A stretch of 64,000 nt of DNA. Source: Chalara sp. BL73. Lineage: Eukaryota > Ascomycota > Leotiomycetes > Helotiales. This document shows, one piece after another, positions 11,332 to 22,934 of the stretch (position 1 is the stretch's first letter; each line of letters opens with the position of its first letter). The translations under genes and the position numbers were made by a program. The stretch lies in contig CAKJVC010000003.1 in NCBI GenBank assembly GCA_918026815.1, forward strand, positions 372,001-436,000, in the 5' to 3' direction. The notes under the pieces were generated by a model that was not told the DNA's origin, ran no database searches, and saw nothing but the letters and a program-made list of their open reading frames with translations.

Positions 11332-11955
11332 ATGCGCTTCTCAAGCATCATAGTAACGGGGCTAAGTCTCCTCACGACCACCCTCGCTACCCCTTTCGTT
11401 CCTCTGGAACTTCGCCAAACAGGATCTTGTGCAACCGCACCTTGTCCGGCTGGCCTTTGCTGCTCAATTTACAATTACTGTGGCACTGGACCTGATTATT
11501 GTCAAGTCGGTGATATACCTATTATTATCATTATTATTTATCTTAACTTTGGGGTTTCTTGGTTTCAGTCAAGAAGCCCTGACCTATTTTAGTACTCTTC
11601 GTGTTCTATCAAAAAAGCCCCTAAAAAAACTATATAAAAAAACTGATCACCTTGATAGGCAGGTTCCTGTGTAGGCGGTGTAGGAGGCACCTGCGCATCA
11701 GGTCTCTGCTGCTCTCCCTATGGCTATTGCGGAACTGGTGCTGGATTCTGTAATACTACGCCTACTCCCACTCCAACTCCAACTCCAACTTCAAGCCCGA
11801 CTCCAACAAGCACAACATCTTCAACAACACCAACTTCGACTCAACTGGTCGATCAGTGGAATCAATGTGGCGGAATTGACTGGCGTGGTCCAACTGTCTG
11901 CAAGCCTCCATATATATGTACTTTCTACTCGATTTGGTATTCTGACTGCCGCTGA
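11332..11955 (+). CDS. Secreted CBM18-CBM18-CBM1 carbohydrate-binding protein
   Basis: A small secreted protein of 156 residues without any catalytic domain. Residues 1-20 are a clear signal peptide (basic start, then [14 protein letters not shown]). Two hevein-like chitin-binding (CBM18) modules follow: about 32-58 with [20 protein letters not shown], and 62-90 with [21 protein letters not shown] Thr/Pro/Ser linker (91-123) leads to a fungal cellulose-binding module (CBM1, 124-156) with [16 protein letters not shown] and the aromatic/Cys pattern up to the stop. One intron of about 153 nt lies between the CBM18 modules. Two splice choices give the same length: donor 11506 with acceptor before 11659, or donor 11510 with acceptor before 11663. 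They differ in one residue (Ala or Val). A chitin- or cellulose-binding, possibly wall-masking, role is inferred from modules only. Confidence 0.8.
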
Positions 11956-12861
11956 GAGTATATGGGTATGGGATTCTTGGCAGGAATTGGCATTGAGAAG
12001 GATTCTTTTTATAAATTTAACAGTAATGGAGGAGGATACGAAAGCTTTTAACACTTTGGTGTGACAAATAATTTACCATGCTTCATCGAACGATCTTGTT
12101 TTCGAATTTGGGATGTTAAATGCCTACTTCCCAAGCAAACTTTAGTGACTCTGGGATATGAAATTCTTCTACTATATAGCTGGCATCATTCCCCGTCAAT
12201 ACTCCCGAAAAAAAAAAGAGCTTTGGCAAACTCCATTTCTTTTCCACCAGCCTGAAATCAGCGATACCATAACCATCCATTTCAACTTGACTCCTTGTCA
12301 CAGAAAATTCCGGGGGAATTAGTGGCAAGTAAATAAAAAGAAAAGAAAAAGCGGCAAAACTATACGCTCCGCACGAGGAGTTCCTAGGAAACCTCTTCGA
12401 AATGGGACTTCTTATATCGACTCGGCCAAATTCATCCTACACGCATATACAGGTTGACCTGAGCTCGTTCAGCAGAACCGCCCCTGTGTATACTGAGAGC
12501 TGATTACTTAAAGGAATTGATGTAGAATATAAAGGCACTGTAACTTGGCGGGGCTTGCGTCTGCTGGACTTAGTAAGAAAAGAGGTGCGCTTTTGCCTAA
12601 AGGTTGGGATGGGAATGCCACTGTGAAATATGCCATTTGATATTGCAGTTGCAAGGTTTGTGGAAAGAACAGCTGGCGCTCCGGTGAAACGCGGCCGCTA
12701 GATGCTCCTCCAAAGCTCTTTAATCTATTTTGAGGTGCATAAAAATAGGGTTATATGCAATATGAAGTGATGAACTCCTCGCACATTCCACTTTCCGCAT
12801 TCCCAACTCCGCCCAAACGCCTTAGCAATGCATACATAATCAATGATCTATGACCAATGAT
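11956..12861. other. Spacer between convergent genes
   Basis: It carries the 3' flanks of the CBM18/CBM1 gene and PNO1. I see only short frames without motifs. Confidence 0.55.
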
Positions 12862-14199
12862 CTAGAAGCGTTCCTTCATTCTTGATGCTACTGTCCGTAA
12901 ATTGCCATATACCTTGCTTGGCGGACTGCCGAGAATCAGGCTGACGATTGCTTCTCTGGCGATGTGGATATTCTGGTTCATATGTTAGCGGTTGGTGAAT
13001 AGCGGGATTATGCGATGCCATCAAGTAATGATACACATACCTTGAAGCCTCCTAGGATGTGTATCTTGGAATCAGCGAGGACAACTCTTGTCCGACTTGC
13101 ATTCTCGATAGCGAATTCTGCGCATATATTAGTAAACTTATGTTTTGAAGGTAGGCTCATGGTACGTACTGGTCTTTCCATCCTTACCGGCAATCCGCCC
13201 GATTGCTCGTCCTAGATGTTCGCCTTGCTGCAAAAATCAGTGATCAATGCTAGAATATAGGAATCAACTTCAACGTACTAATGTCTTGACATCCTTGACT
13301 GCCAAACAATGATATTAGCAAGTGCAGTTCACAATATATTCAACTATGATTGTGAGGAATTCAATGGATAAGACTAGGTATAAACGTACTTTCAAACTGA
13401 TATTCACAGTTAGCAAATTTCCAATCGAATTGAATAAAAGTGGGGCAAATAAATAGCTGATTATTTCCAGACGATATCAAAGGGCTGAATTTGATGAAAA
13501 AAAGACTTACTGTTTCGATATAAAGTTCTGATACACGAAGCAAAGCGATAGCGTCATCTACGTCAAAACCCAATGCAAAAGCCTTGACAAAGTCTTCACC
13601 CATCTGCAGAGCTCCACTGTCTGTTGTAGCCTTCGAAGTACGAAGTTCCACGCTTTTTGACTTGATGCTGCGATCTGATCAGCACTGTGTTTGTGAATCC
13701 ACCCCTAGGCACCTACTTCATTCTCACTTGTAGCTTAAGATGCTCAACGAGGGGAGGATATATCTGCGTGATCCCAACGTCAAACCTAATTCATCATTTC
13801 TCTGAATAGGCTTACCTTGGGCCATGTTGCCTTGATTGGCGCCATGCGGTGAGGCGGGATAGGAACCTTCCGCGTTTCAATCCTAGCTGGGCCCTCGATG
13901 TTTCTTTGCGCAGCAAATTTTGGTCGCCCCTCCTCATCAATGCGCATAACTGCGTCGTCTCCTTCCGTAGCAACCTGAACGTCATTCATCTCCATCGGCG
14001 CATCGAGTAAGAGTTCTTCATCTTGACCTGTAAAATTGTTAGTATAGTTGGTAACCAAGGGAGGATCCGGCGTGCTTTCGACTGGCAGAGGAACATCTGC
14101 TGCAGCAGGAAGTTCGTCTGGCTGTTTCTGTAAAGCTGTGGGAGCAGGCATCTTTGCAGGATTTGTAATAGGCTGGTGCTGGATTTCTGTATCAGACAA
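12862..14199 (-). CDS. PNO1: Pre-rRNA processing KH protein Pno1/Dim2
   Basis: A KH-domain RNA-binding factor of the 90S/pre-40S particle, needed for 20S pre-rRNA cleavage at site D and as partner of Dim1 and Nob1. Eight exons join in frame: 13816-14199, 13717-13763, 13511-13667, 13390-13396 (7 nt), 13279-13298 (20 nt), 13170-13227, 13041-13117 and 12862-12972, giving 286 residues. The acidic, disordered N-terminus precedes the conserved body: RKVPIPPHRMAPIKATWPK, IYPPLVEHLKLQVRMN, YIETFEIKDVKTLQGEHLGR, and the KH loop AIGRIAGKDGKTKFAIENAS, ending VYGNLRTVASRMKERF. All predicted junctions fall inside conserved text, which supports the model strongly. It diverges from the MDM31/32 gene. Confidence 0.94.
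13390..13396 (-). other. 7-nt microexon of PNO1
   Basis: The exon TTTGAAA encodes Phe-Glu plus the first base of Ile in YIETFEIKDVKTL. It is flanked by GTAAGT...CAG (114 nt) and GTACGT...CAG (91 nt) introns. Skipping it would shift the frame. Confidence 0.85.
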
Positions 14200-14443
14200 A
14201 GTAAAGTTCCCATGAAATTTTGGTGGGGGGTTTTTAATAGCTGGGCGGTGAGAGTCTTATCTGCCCAGAGGTGTCTCTAGCATTGATAGCAGCACTATTT
14301 GTGAGGAAAATCACGGTCGCGATATTTTATTGCACGTCATGCATCTGCAATTCACATTCTAGGATAATGCTTCGTTCCACCCAATACGCCGGCTAGTGCT
14401 ACAAAAGTGCACATGAGGACTGCTAATCCGACATTCCACTCTT
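14200..14443. promoter_or_regulatory. Shared PNO1/MDM31 promoter region
   Basis: A 244-bp interval between divergent start codons. No specific element is recognisable. Confidence 0.45.
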
Positions 14444-16671
14444 TTGCATGTTCACGATGAAATGCCGACCATGTCTTTCAACGCAAAACATAGGTTGTGG
14501 TCCCAGTTATGGGATGCACAACCTGTTTCGTTAAAGCTATGTAAGCATTTCAGATCTGCCAATGCGAAATTGCCTTCAGGAAATCGCTTCTTCTCCAGCA
14601 GCAGACCGAAGTCAAGATATGAGTCACCTCGAAAGACGGTATACACCAAGAGTTTCGCATCAGGTGGAATCCTTTTCTTCGACTTCAGCCCGAATAATGC
14701 TGCGGCATCAACTACCTCTTGTGCAACCAAATTCGATAGTACAATATATACCACTGGCGGTTTCTCCAGAAAAGGGCCTACATCTCTAGCTCAGCAACTA
14801 TGGAAGAGGGAAGTACACTCGGGCAGCCGACAGCGGACAAGAGGTGTCATGAGAAGAAACAAAAGTTCAACTTCGAGCAGTCAAAATGGAAAGAAGCCAC
14901 TTGTGGACACAAAGCATTCCTCTTCCGCGGAAGAGAGTAAGCATTCTGTCCCGAAAATGCCAGAAATTCCACCAGCTAGCAAATATCTCCATCTTCCACA
15001 TATGCCAAAGATGCCCCATGCACCAACTAGGGAAGAACTGCTTGCAGCAGCGACCGGATTTTGGTCACGCTTGAAAGTACGGTTTAAATGGTTCTCTATT
15101 AGAAGCGTTCGGCCGTGGAATATTGACGATTGGAGCGCTTTTGTTTCTTGGTTCGTTCTTGGGAATATAGTTTGGATTGCGGTTGGGACTACAACATTCT
15201 TCTCACTGGTTATTCTGTCTATAAACACCGTAGTAGCCCAAGGTATGTTCTCACTCCTTCCTGTTACGTATACTTAAAAATTAATCAAATTGCAGAAACG
15301 TTGGCTAGATGGGTAGGGGATTATTTAACACATTCAGCTGGTATAAAAGTAGTTTTTGAATCGGCCATTGTTCCTAAGTGGAAAGATGGAGTAATTACAT
15401 TCCACAATGTCTTTGTCTCTAGGAGACCTGGTCAAGGAAAATCAAAAGTGAGCAAAGGCTCTTCATTGACCGCAGCTGCTGCCGCGGCCGAGCAAAGACA
15501 GGCAGATCGAGAAGGCATTCGTGAGGAAGAGGAACGTGAGGACACGAATTATACCCAGTTTGACATCACTATTGATACGGTCAATGTAACTTTATCATTT
15601 GTGAAGTGGTGGAATGGCAAGGGACTTCTGCGCGACGTGGAGGTCAAAGGAGTCAGGGGTGTTGTAGACAGAACGTCGGTGCACTGGGGTGATGAATACG
15701 TCGACCCTAGGACTTTCCGACACGAGCACAATCCTGGTGACTTTGAGATGGATTCTTTTAAGATGGAAGATCTCTTAGTCACTATTCATCAGCCGAACGG
15801 CTTCCGGCCATTCTCGGTCAGTATCTTCTCCTGCGAACTGCCTCGACTACGAAAGCAATGGCTATTTTATGACTTCCTCTCCGCGAACAACATGTCAGGA
15901 GCCTTTGATGGATCTCTGTTTACGATACACCCTCGTCAAATGCATGGCTTTGCAGGATCTCATGCTGCAAAAGAAGGGTCCTCTGACAACGAGGCAAATC
16001 CTTGGAAGAAACACAGTCGTCTTCGTATAGATGGCTTGAAGATAGATCATTTGAATCGCGGCGTGGAGGGACCATTCGGATGGATTCATGAGGGTAACGT
16101 CGACATAATCGCGGATGTCATGTTTCCCGTTGAGACTGATGAAAGTATCGGAAAAGTCATGGCTGATTTTTACAACCAAATGGAGGCGACGGTGACCTCA
16201 AATCGATATCTTCATATTCTCGAGAACCACCCTAGGAACGCGGACCTCAACACTCCTGAAGTGAGAGCCGAGTTAGCAGAGAAATCAAACCGGGATGACG
16301 ATAAAAGATATCTAGTCATGGATCTTCGCGTCCATCTAAACGATGTAAAAGCCGCAGTTCCGCTCTTTACAAGAGATTTATCATACATCAACCAAGCGCT
16401 AATCCGGCCCATCGTCGCATACATCAACTCTAAGAATACATTTATACCTGTTAGCTGCCGCATCGTGAAGCGAGCGAGCGAATTCGATGGCAGCTGGACG
16501 ATACACGATAGCGGACTGATGGAGGATCTCTCTGCCGAGACATACGAGGCGTTTGCAAAGGATGTAGTGGATAGTCAGGCACGGATGCGTCGGCTGAAGA
16601 AGGTTGGCTTCTGGTCGATTTCTCTGGCTGTCCAAGCTTTATTTATGGGACTGGCTGGTAACGTAGCGTAG
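14444..16671 (+). CDS. MDM31: Mitochondrial distribution and morphology protein, Mdm31/Mdm32 family
   Basis: A mitochondrial inner-membrane protein of the Mdm31/Mdm32 family, involved in mitochondrial shape, nucleoid stability and phospholipid handling. Two exons (14444-15242, 15296-16671) with a 53-nt intron (GTATGT...TTGCAG) give 724 residues. The N-terminus is basic and Ser-rich, as expected of a matrix-targeting presequence. A transmembrane segment follows around residues 228-265 (SWFVLGNIVWIAVGTTTFFS). The large intermembrane-space domain begins ETLARWVGDYLTHSAG, includes FESAIVPKWKDGVITFHNVF and contains a poly-Ala/charged insertion. A second hydrophobic stretch (FWSISLAVQALFMGLAG) ends the protein. 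Assignment to Mdm31 rather than Mdm32 is a guess. Confidence 0.85.
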
Positions 16672-17082
16672 AGAGCGTCTTTCTTCACTCCGATGTTAAT
16701 GAACATGTACAAAAGTTGGGCACAGGATAGAATACGAGGAAAGGCGTTGGGAATGGGGAATACATGCCCATGGTGAGGCATCGCATCATTAGCATAGGAG
16801 TCTGGAGTGATTCTGGTGCCTGTTGGCACATCATTGTAGAGAGTAAATATGGCCGGAATTGTAGAAATATAATGGACTGAAATGTTCCTGTACTTGGGAT
16901 CTAAAAGCTTATCGATCCTTCATTTGCTTGTTATTGACCTTTCCGAAATTGGCCCTGTAAACAAAGTTGCTTTTCTGCCCATACCAACCATTTATATACA
17001 AGAATTCATAGCATCATATTATAAACATTACAGTCCCGAATCATCCCAGGCGTCCCAGATACAGCCCTAAATATAACCAAAA
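16672..17082. other. Spacer between convergent MDM31 and CHK2 genes
   Basis: 3' flanks of both genes; nothing else seen. Confidence 0.6.
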
Positions 17083-19449
17083 TCAAGAGTTCCTGGCCGA
17101 TATCTCAGCTGTTTTGTCCAGGTAAATGCTATCCTCATCTCCATACAGAGGCTCATCCCCCTTTCCGCCAAGGCCCATGAATTCATTTGGATCTCTGTTT
17201 GCAGACGGAGTCTCTTCTTGCTTGGGTGGACCTGCAATGCTCTTCGGGACACCATTTGCGTGGTTCGCCAGTGCATTATTTACGCGATTTTGGGAGGCTT
17301 TAGAGTTTGGGTTCTTAACGTATACCTTGACCGGCTCCTTATCAGATTGCACATCAATAACGCGAGTGATCTTGACATCATTGATGCTGCTGAGAAGCGT
17401 CCGCTCCCGGGCGACCTTACGTTTGCTGAAGTCTAGGTTTGCAATACCGCCAACCAGTCCATCAGTGCTATCGGCAAAGTTCAAAGGCTTCTGCGTTGTC
17501 CATGGGTGCTCTAGACAATCGTCAATGGTGTATCTTTTGTCGACATCTACTGTCAACATGCGGTCGATCAAATCGAGAGCTGGATCTCCTACAGAGTCCC
17601 AGTACGGGGACGGATAATCGAACCGTCCGGCCTTAATTTGCTGAGTGAGGTTATATGGGTTCTCCCTTGAGTAGAGTTCATCTGAGAATGGGGGAAAGCC
17701 ACATAAGCAAATGTACAGAACGACTCCCAAGGACCAGATATCTACCGCTCGCGTGTAACGCCGGTGCCGGCTGTCTTCAAGGATTTCTGGCGCAACGTAA
17801 CTTGGAGTTCCGCATAAAGTGGTGGTGAAGGATTCCTCTCCAATGATCTTTGCTAGGCCAAAATCTGCTAACTTTACATGAAGATCTTTGTCAGTGAGCA
17901 AAATGTTCTCAGGCTTGATGTCCCGGTGGACAATGCCTCGATCATGCTTTGTAGATGTTAGCACGGGTAGAGGGAATATAGTACATGGCTTACTAAGTAT
18001 TTGACACCCTGGAATAACTGGATGAAGACACTTCTTGTCTCAGCCTCGGTCAGCTTCTGCTTCATCACGATCCAGTTAAACAGCTCTCCTTCTGCTGCCA
18101 ATTCAAGGACCAAGTATACTGCGTTTGGTTCATCAAATGTATCCTTCAAACACAACATATTAGGATGGCTGACACCCATCAACACTGCAATCTCTTGCTG
18201 CAGTCCCTCAGTCTTCGATCTCTCTTCCTTGCCGGGCTGTTTGGTAAATATCTTAACAGCATAACGTTGCCCGGTAGATTTCTCAATACACAAGAACACT
18301 TCAGCAAAATGCCCCTTGCCTAACTTCTCCAGCAACGTATACTGCTGTAAGAAAGGACTAGTTTCGCGATTCTTGGGATACCTGAATACGAATCTAGCTT
18401 TATCTAGGACTGTGATTTCATCTTGATCTTTGAGCTCTCGTCTTTTGTTACGGCCAATAACTGATAAGTAAAGTAAGTTAGCCTAAATCAATCAAGCAGA
18501 AGCACATAATTAAAATCGTCCACGAGTTCAATTTCATGAGTAGTGTTTCACAGCACTCTTGAACAGTTCCTGAGGAATTGCTTCGCAAATCATCCGTAAC
18601 TTACGCGCTTCATTTACAAATGTTCCATTACTCGACAAATCCTCCACGACCGCAATGGTATCTCCTCCCTTATTTTCGGTAAATATCAGGCAATGACGAT
18701 TTGATATTATAGGCTCATCGATAATAAGATCTATGAGCTACGCCTTAGAAAGTTCTCGAAATACGTGTTCGAATATCTTACCGCACTCTGGATGCCGGCC
18801 AATTAAATATCCTCCTGACGCAATTCCCTTGAATTTTGTTTGCTCATATGCATCTTCTTCCTTGGCGAAGTCTTTACCCTTCTTCGTTTGTCTGTTGCCA
18901 CCATCTTTACCGAAATGCTCCATTCCATCAGGCATAGGACATGCATTCCGCTTCTTCAGAACCAAGGATTTGCCATATTTCTGATCCAAAGGAAGGAGAT
19001 ACCCCCAGACACCCTCCTCTTGCTCGTCCTTCACTTCATCTGATAAACCTGAAGTTGGGTACATGAACTGTGAAAATGCTTGTGTATCTTGCGGTGGAGA
19101 AGAAAGACCAGGGTGGTCAGCTAGTGGAGCAGGGTCGAGAGGCCGGTGATGGAGTTGGCTGGCCTCTGGAGGCGTTGCTGTCCCTTCCTTGAACGCCTCA
19201 CTTGATGACGACGACTCTTGCTGTGTTACGGGAGAAGGAAGGTGCTGCTTCTGAGATATAAATGTTTTATCATTTGGCGCGAGTCTTTGTGATCGTCTAG
19301 TCGGAGGCTGGATCTTTTTCGCCTTCTTGGAGCTTTCGTGTTCCTCTCCGGCTGTTCCATTCTATTCAAGAGTTAGTGGACCGTCCAAGAAGCTAGGAAA
19401 GATCGGTTAAGCTCACTCTCCCTCTTTTCAATTGCGTTCTCGGAGCCAT
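17083..19449 (-). CDS. Checkpoint kinase Chk2/Cds1/PRD-4 homolog (FHA-Ser/Thr kinase)
   Basis: A DNA-damage checkpoint effector kinase of the Rad53/Cds1/Chk2 family (PRD-4 in Neurospora). Five exons (19417-19449, 18782-19361, 18605-18730, 17994-18460, 17083-17946) join in frame to 689 residues. The N-terminus has several SQ/TQ sites (for example FISQKQ, PVTQQ, DTQAFSQ) that could be ATM/ATR targets. The FHA domain (about 175-285) shows GYLIGRHPEC, IISNRHC and DLSSNGTFVNE. The kinase domain begins YTLLEKLGKGHFAEVFLC (P-loop about 294) and has AVKIF, HRDIKPEN (409-416), DFG (430-432) and the GTPSYVAPEI loop. A charged C-terminal tail follows. All catalytic residues are present. Confidence 0.93.
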
Positions 19450-20327
19450 TGCTGGGAATGAAACCCCGTGTAGCAGAGAAGCTTATAGCAGACAGAAGGA
19501 GCTTGAATGTGATTGAAGCATACGGTGCCAGTGATTAGCAGACTGGAATAGGTGTAAAGGCTTGGAGATTAGCAGGATATGGCGTTGCTTGTAAGATACA
19601 AGTATAAGAAGGCACGTGTAGAAAAGCGAACATAAATTGTAAACAAAACAAGGCAAGTCACTTCATGATTCGATTCTGAAATGTTGCTCTTGGTGGAATG
19701 GATGGAAGTTGAGGTAAGCATTTTTTCTCCACACCTGAACAGCTTCTCCACATAAAAGCTGGAGGGATTAAATGTCTGGGCGCGTCCCCATAGGCATCAC
19801 TGCACCTGACAAGGTGGAGTGGGAGCACTGAGAGCGCGAGAGATGCCATGAGGAAGAGTCACTAAACATTTTATGAGCGTCTTGACCTTTTCGATTCTGT
19901 TGATTTGTAACAGTCGCTGATCTAATGTCCACGTCTATCTTGACCACGCGCGGCCAGAGGTACCTATCCGTCCAAAATCCGTACTAATCCTAGATCACCT
20001 TATTCCATCTCGTGACCTACCCCATCTGACATATAGTGAATACTCCGGGTCTATTCTGTCTTGAACCACTGTATCGCCACCCAAAGTCTCGGATCTCTTC
20101 TCTGTACCCACAGTGAGCTGCTATGCAAATTGCTGTAGGTGTGACTCTCCATAGAGCTCTGAATCAGCCATGCAGAACATATATGTTCGAAGATCAAATA
20201 ACCCATACCAAAGGTAACTTTGTTTACGGCATATATTAGATCCAATGACAAAGCCTGTTGTTTTGTGATGGATCCAATACGGAGTCGATTAGTCGTAATT
20301 ATAATTCGTTTCCCCACCAAACACTAT
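19450..20327. other. Intergenic region upstream of the CHK2-type gene
   Basis: An 878-bp stretch holding the CHK2 promoter and the 3' flank of the SAP30BP-like gene (same strand). No gene is supported. Confidence 0.55.
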
Positions 20328-21257
20328 TCAACTTTCAAACCTGGTCTTTCTCTTCACGCCTTGGACGTGTGGCGAGTTTGACCGACCCCTATCTAAGCCA
20401 GCCATGATCCTCTCCGAGGCACTTAGCTGTCCATTCCTCGCACTTCCGTTCTTGGATGAGTCCGTAGTCGACGTAGCAGGGACAAAATCTAAGGCGGTTC
20501 GCTTCTCTCTAGATTTCTCATCCTCCCGCTTCTTCAGTATAGCCTTTTGACTTTTGGCCAACTCTTCCTTATATGCTGCTTCTGGGAAAACGGCTGGATC
20601 CCAAAGATCTTTAGATAGTGTTGTAGAATATTCACCGACTTCATCAATCTCTGCAAAGTCCATGAGCTTCTGCATTAGACTTGGATTTTTGAGCGCTGCC
20701 GACTTAGATAATTTCTCATTGAAATGTACACCTTGTTTTTTGAGTTCCATAAAGTGTTTAAATTTGGCATTCGTGTTGGCGACGGGTGATCCTGGGGGTG
20801 ATGGTGGGATGTTGTAGTTTGGTAGCGATGGTAGCGTTAGATCTCGTACAGTTGTGCGCTCAGCAGAGTACGGTGATTGCATAATGCCATCTTCGTTTAC
20901 CTGAGGAAAAGGCGTGTCTGCGACGCCCTCTGTAGGCATTACTGGTCCTAGTACTGGCCCTCTAAGTGGCTTGGTGTTCAGGTTCTCGTAAGTTGCAGCA
21001 GGAATACCCGCATCACTCTGGCTTTCTGTTTTTGCAAGTGGAATACCATCTAGACTAGAATTCCCAAGCTTTTTGGCTATGCCATTGGTACCGTTCGTGT
21101 TTGTTCTTGACGAATTCTGAGCAACTGCCTATCAAATTATGTTAGTGAGTTTCAGGTAGAAATAGAATTGAACATCAACAACGTTAGGTATACTTACGCG
21201 TTCTTCATTCTGTGGCAAGTTCTCCTCATCACTGCTGCCATAATTAACTAATGCCAT
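20328..21257 (-). CDS. HCNGP/SAP30-binding protein homolog
   Basis: A nuclear protein of the HCNGP (SAP30BP) family. In animals the family is linked to transcriptional regulation and, more recently, to splicing of short introns. Two exons (21198-21257, 20328-21128) with a 69-nt intron (GTAAGT...TTGATAG) give 286 residues. The N-terminus MALVNYGSSDEE is the typical family start. The HCNGP core spans about residues 140-225 with FMELKKQGVHFNEKLSKSAA, NPSLMQKLMDFAEIDEVGEY, LSKDLWDPAVFPEAAYKEEL and AKSQKAILKKREDEKSREK. The C-terminus is basic and Ser-rich. The family call rests on the core motif order. The specific role in this fungus is unknown. Confidence 0.85.
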
Positions 21258-21474
21258 ATCGTAATGTTACCTGTCAATCCCAGTCATCAAGTGGTTCGAA
21301 AAGTTGAACGCTAGATTTCAGCCTCATCGGTAAGGCTGCCCGAACCCAGGGTACGCGGTCGAGCTTGCCTAAGCTCTCCATAACTTCACCATCGCCATAC
21401 AATTTCATTCGAAGATAACTTGAGTTTTCTTACAACTCCACGAATCTCACATACTCGTATCATTCCTCTGCAAC
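21258..21474. promoter_or_regulatory. Shared SAP30BP/PRE4 promoter region
   Basis: 217 bp between divergent start codons. I looked for a proteasome-associated control element (GGTGGCAAA) on both strands and saw none. Confidence 0.45.
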
Positions 21475-22446
21475 ATGAATCACCTTCCACAAGCATGGGG
21501 CCGTGTATGTTTTACACTGAAATATGTTTACTGCAATTATTGACAGCTATTGTAGCCCAGAGATGATGTCTACGGACCCTACGATCACTCGTATCTGCAG
21601 AATAATGGGCCAAGTCAACACACTCAACAACCTATTGTCACTGGTACTTCCGTCATAGCCCTCAAGTTCAAGGACGGGGTTGTGATTGCGGCAGATAACT
21701 TAGGTATGGAGCCAGCAAGTCTAGCTCTATAGAAACTGACATTTAACAGCTTCATATGGCTCCCTCGCACGATTCACCGATGTCAAACGTCTTCGTACCT
21801 TTGCCGATACCTCCGTCATTGGATTTGGTGGGGACGTTTCAGACATGCAATATCTAGATCGGCTGCTTAAAGCACTCGACACTGAAGAAGCCTACAGCAC
21901 ATCTGGTCACACCCTCAACGCACACAATCTCCACACCTACCTTGCCAAAGTCTTATACAAACGCCGCTCGGATTTCAATCCCTTGTGGAATCAGGTTCTT
22001 GTAGCGGGTCTGGATGGAGAGGGTAAGCCATTCTTGGCCAGTGCGGATTTACTGGGCACCACGTTCAGTGCGCCAAGTTTGGCGACTGGATTCGGTGCGC
22101 ACCTAGCTCAGCCTCTGTTGAGAAAGGTCGCGTTCGATGAGGAGGCCGCAGCAAAGTTGACGAAGGAAGAAGCCGTGGAGGCGGTTAAGGAGAGCATGAA
22201 GGTCCTCTTTTATCGAGACGCGCGAAGTTTGGACAAGTACTCGATTGCTGTTGTCACGAAAGAAGGCATTGAGCTGAAAGAAGACGAGAAGCTGGAAAAG
22301 CAGAGCTGGGCATTGTAAGTTTTCTTTCCATTCCCAAAAGCCCTTTGCCCAATCTGGTTCTTGAATATTTTAGGCAGATGTTTGCTGACACATAATCCTT
22401 TGGTAGCGCGGATCAAATTCGTGGTTACGGAACACAAGTCAACTAA
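21475..22446 (+). CDS. PRE4: 20S proteasome subunit beta type-7 (Pre4)
   Basis: A non-catalytic beta7 subunit of the 20S proteasome core in cytosol and nucleus. Four exons (21475-21504, 21556-21703, 21750-22314, 22407-22446) join in frame to 260 residues. The N-terminus [20 protein letters not shown] precedes the beta-subunit fold, which begins [20 protein letters not shown] then [14 protein letters not shown]. The last exon is easily missed: reading through the third donor gives a stop directly after SWAL, but splicing to 22407 restores the conserved tail [14 protein letters not shown]. In beta7 the Thr in TGTSV is not an active nucleophile, so absence of catalytic residues is normal. Confidence 0.94.
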
Positions 22447-22934
22447 ACACAATTCAAGCACTTATGTAGATGTACTATTAGATCATGAACTTTACATGAA
22501 TACAGAAGATTCTAGCTGGCAATACATATCGCATTTCAGGATCCGTGACAAGCGGAATGAGAGTTAAAAGTGATTCTTATGTGACAAAATAGCTCTCCTT
22601 ATGAAAGTAGGACGAGCTCGTTTTTAGGAGCATGTGATGGATATCTATGACCAGCCAGGGGCGGGCGGGTAAAAGAGTTTGGTGTCTGAGCATAATTGCT
22701 ACCACTAGAATCTCCTAATAAGGTGAACTACTTCACAAGTCGTGTCAGAGATTAAGCGAAACTGAGACATATCCTCTAAGTTTGAATACATATACATGTG
22801 TATTACCTCCCCGATCTCATGGAAGGTATATCTATTCCGATACTAAGTCCCGGTATGCAATCACCTCTCTATGGTTCTCATCTCTATCCTGAATGTCTAC
22901 AACAGGGCATCATCCGGCGCTTTTCTCCAGGCTT
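22447..22934. other. Spacer between convergent PRE4 and FUN30 genes
   Basis: 3' flanks only; no gene seen. Confidence 0.6.
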
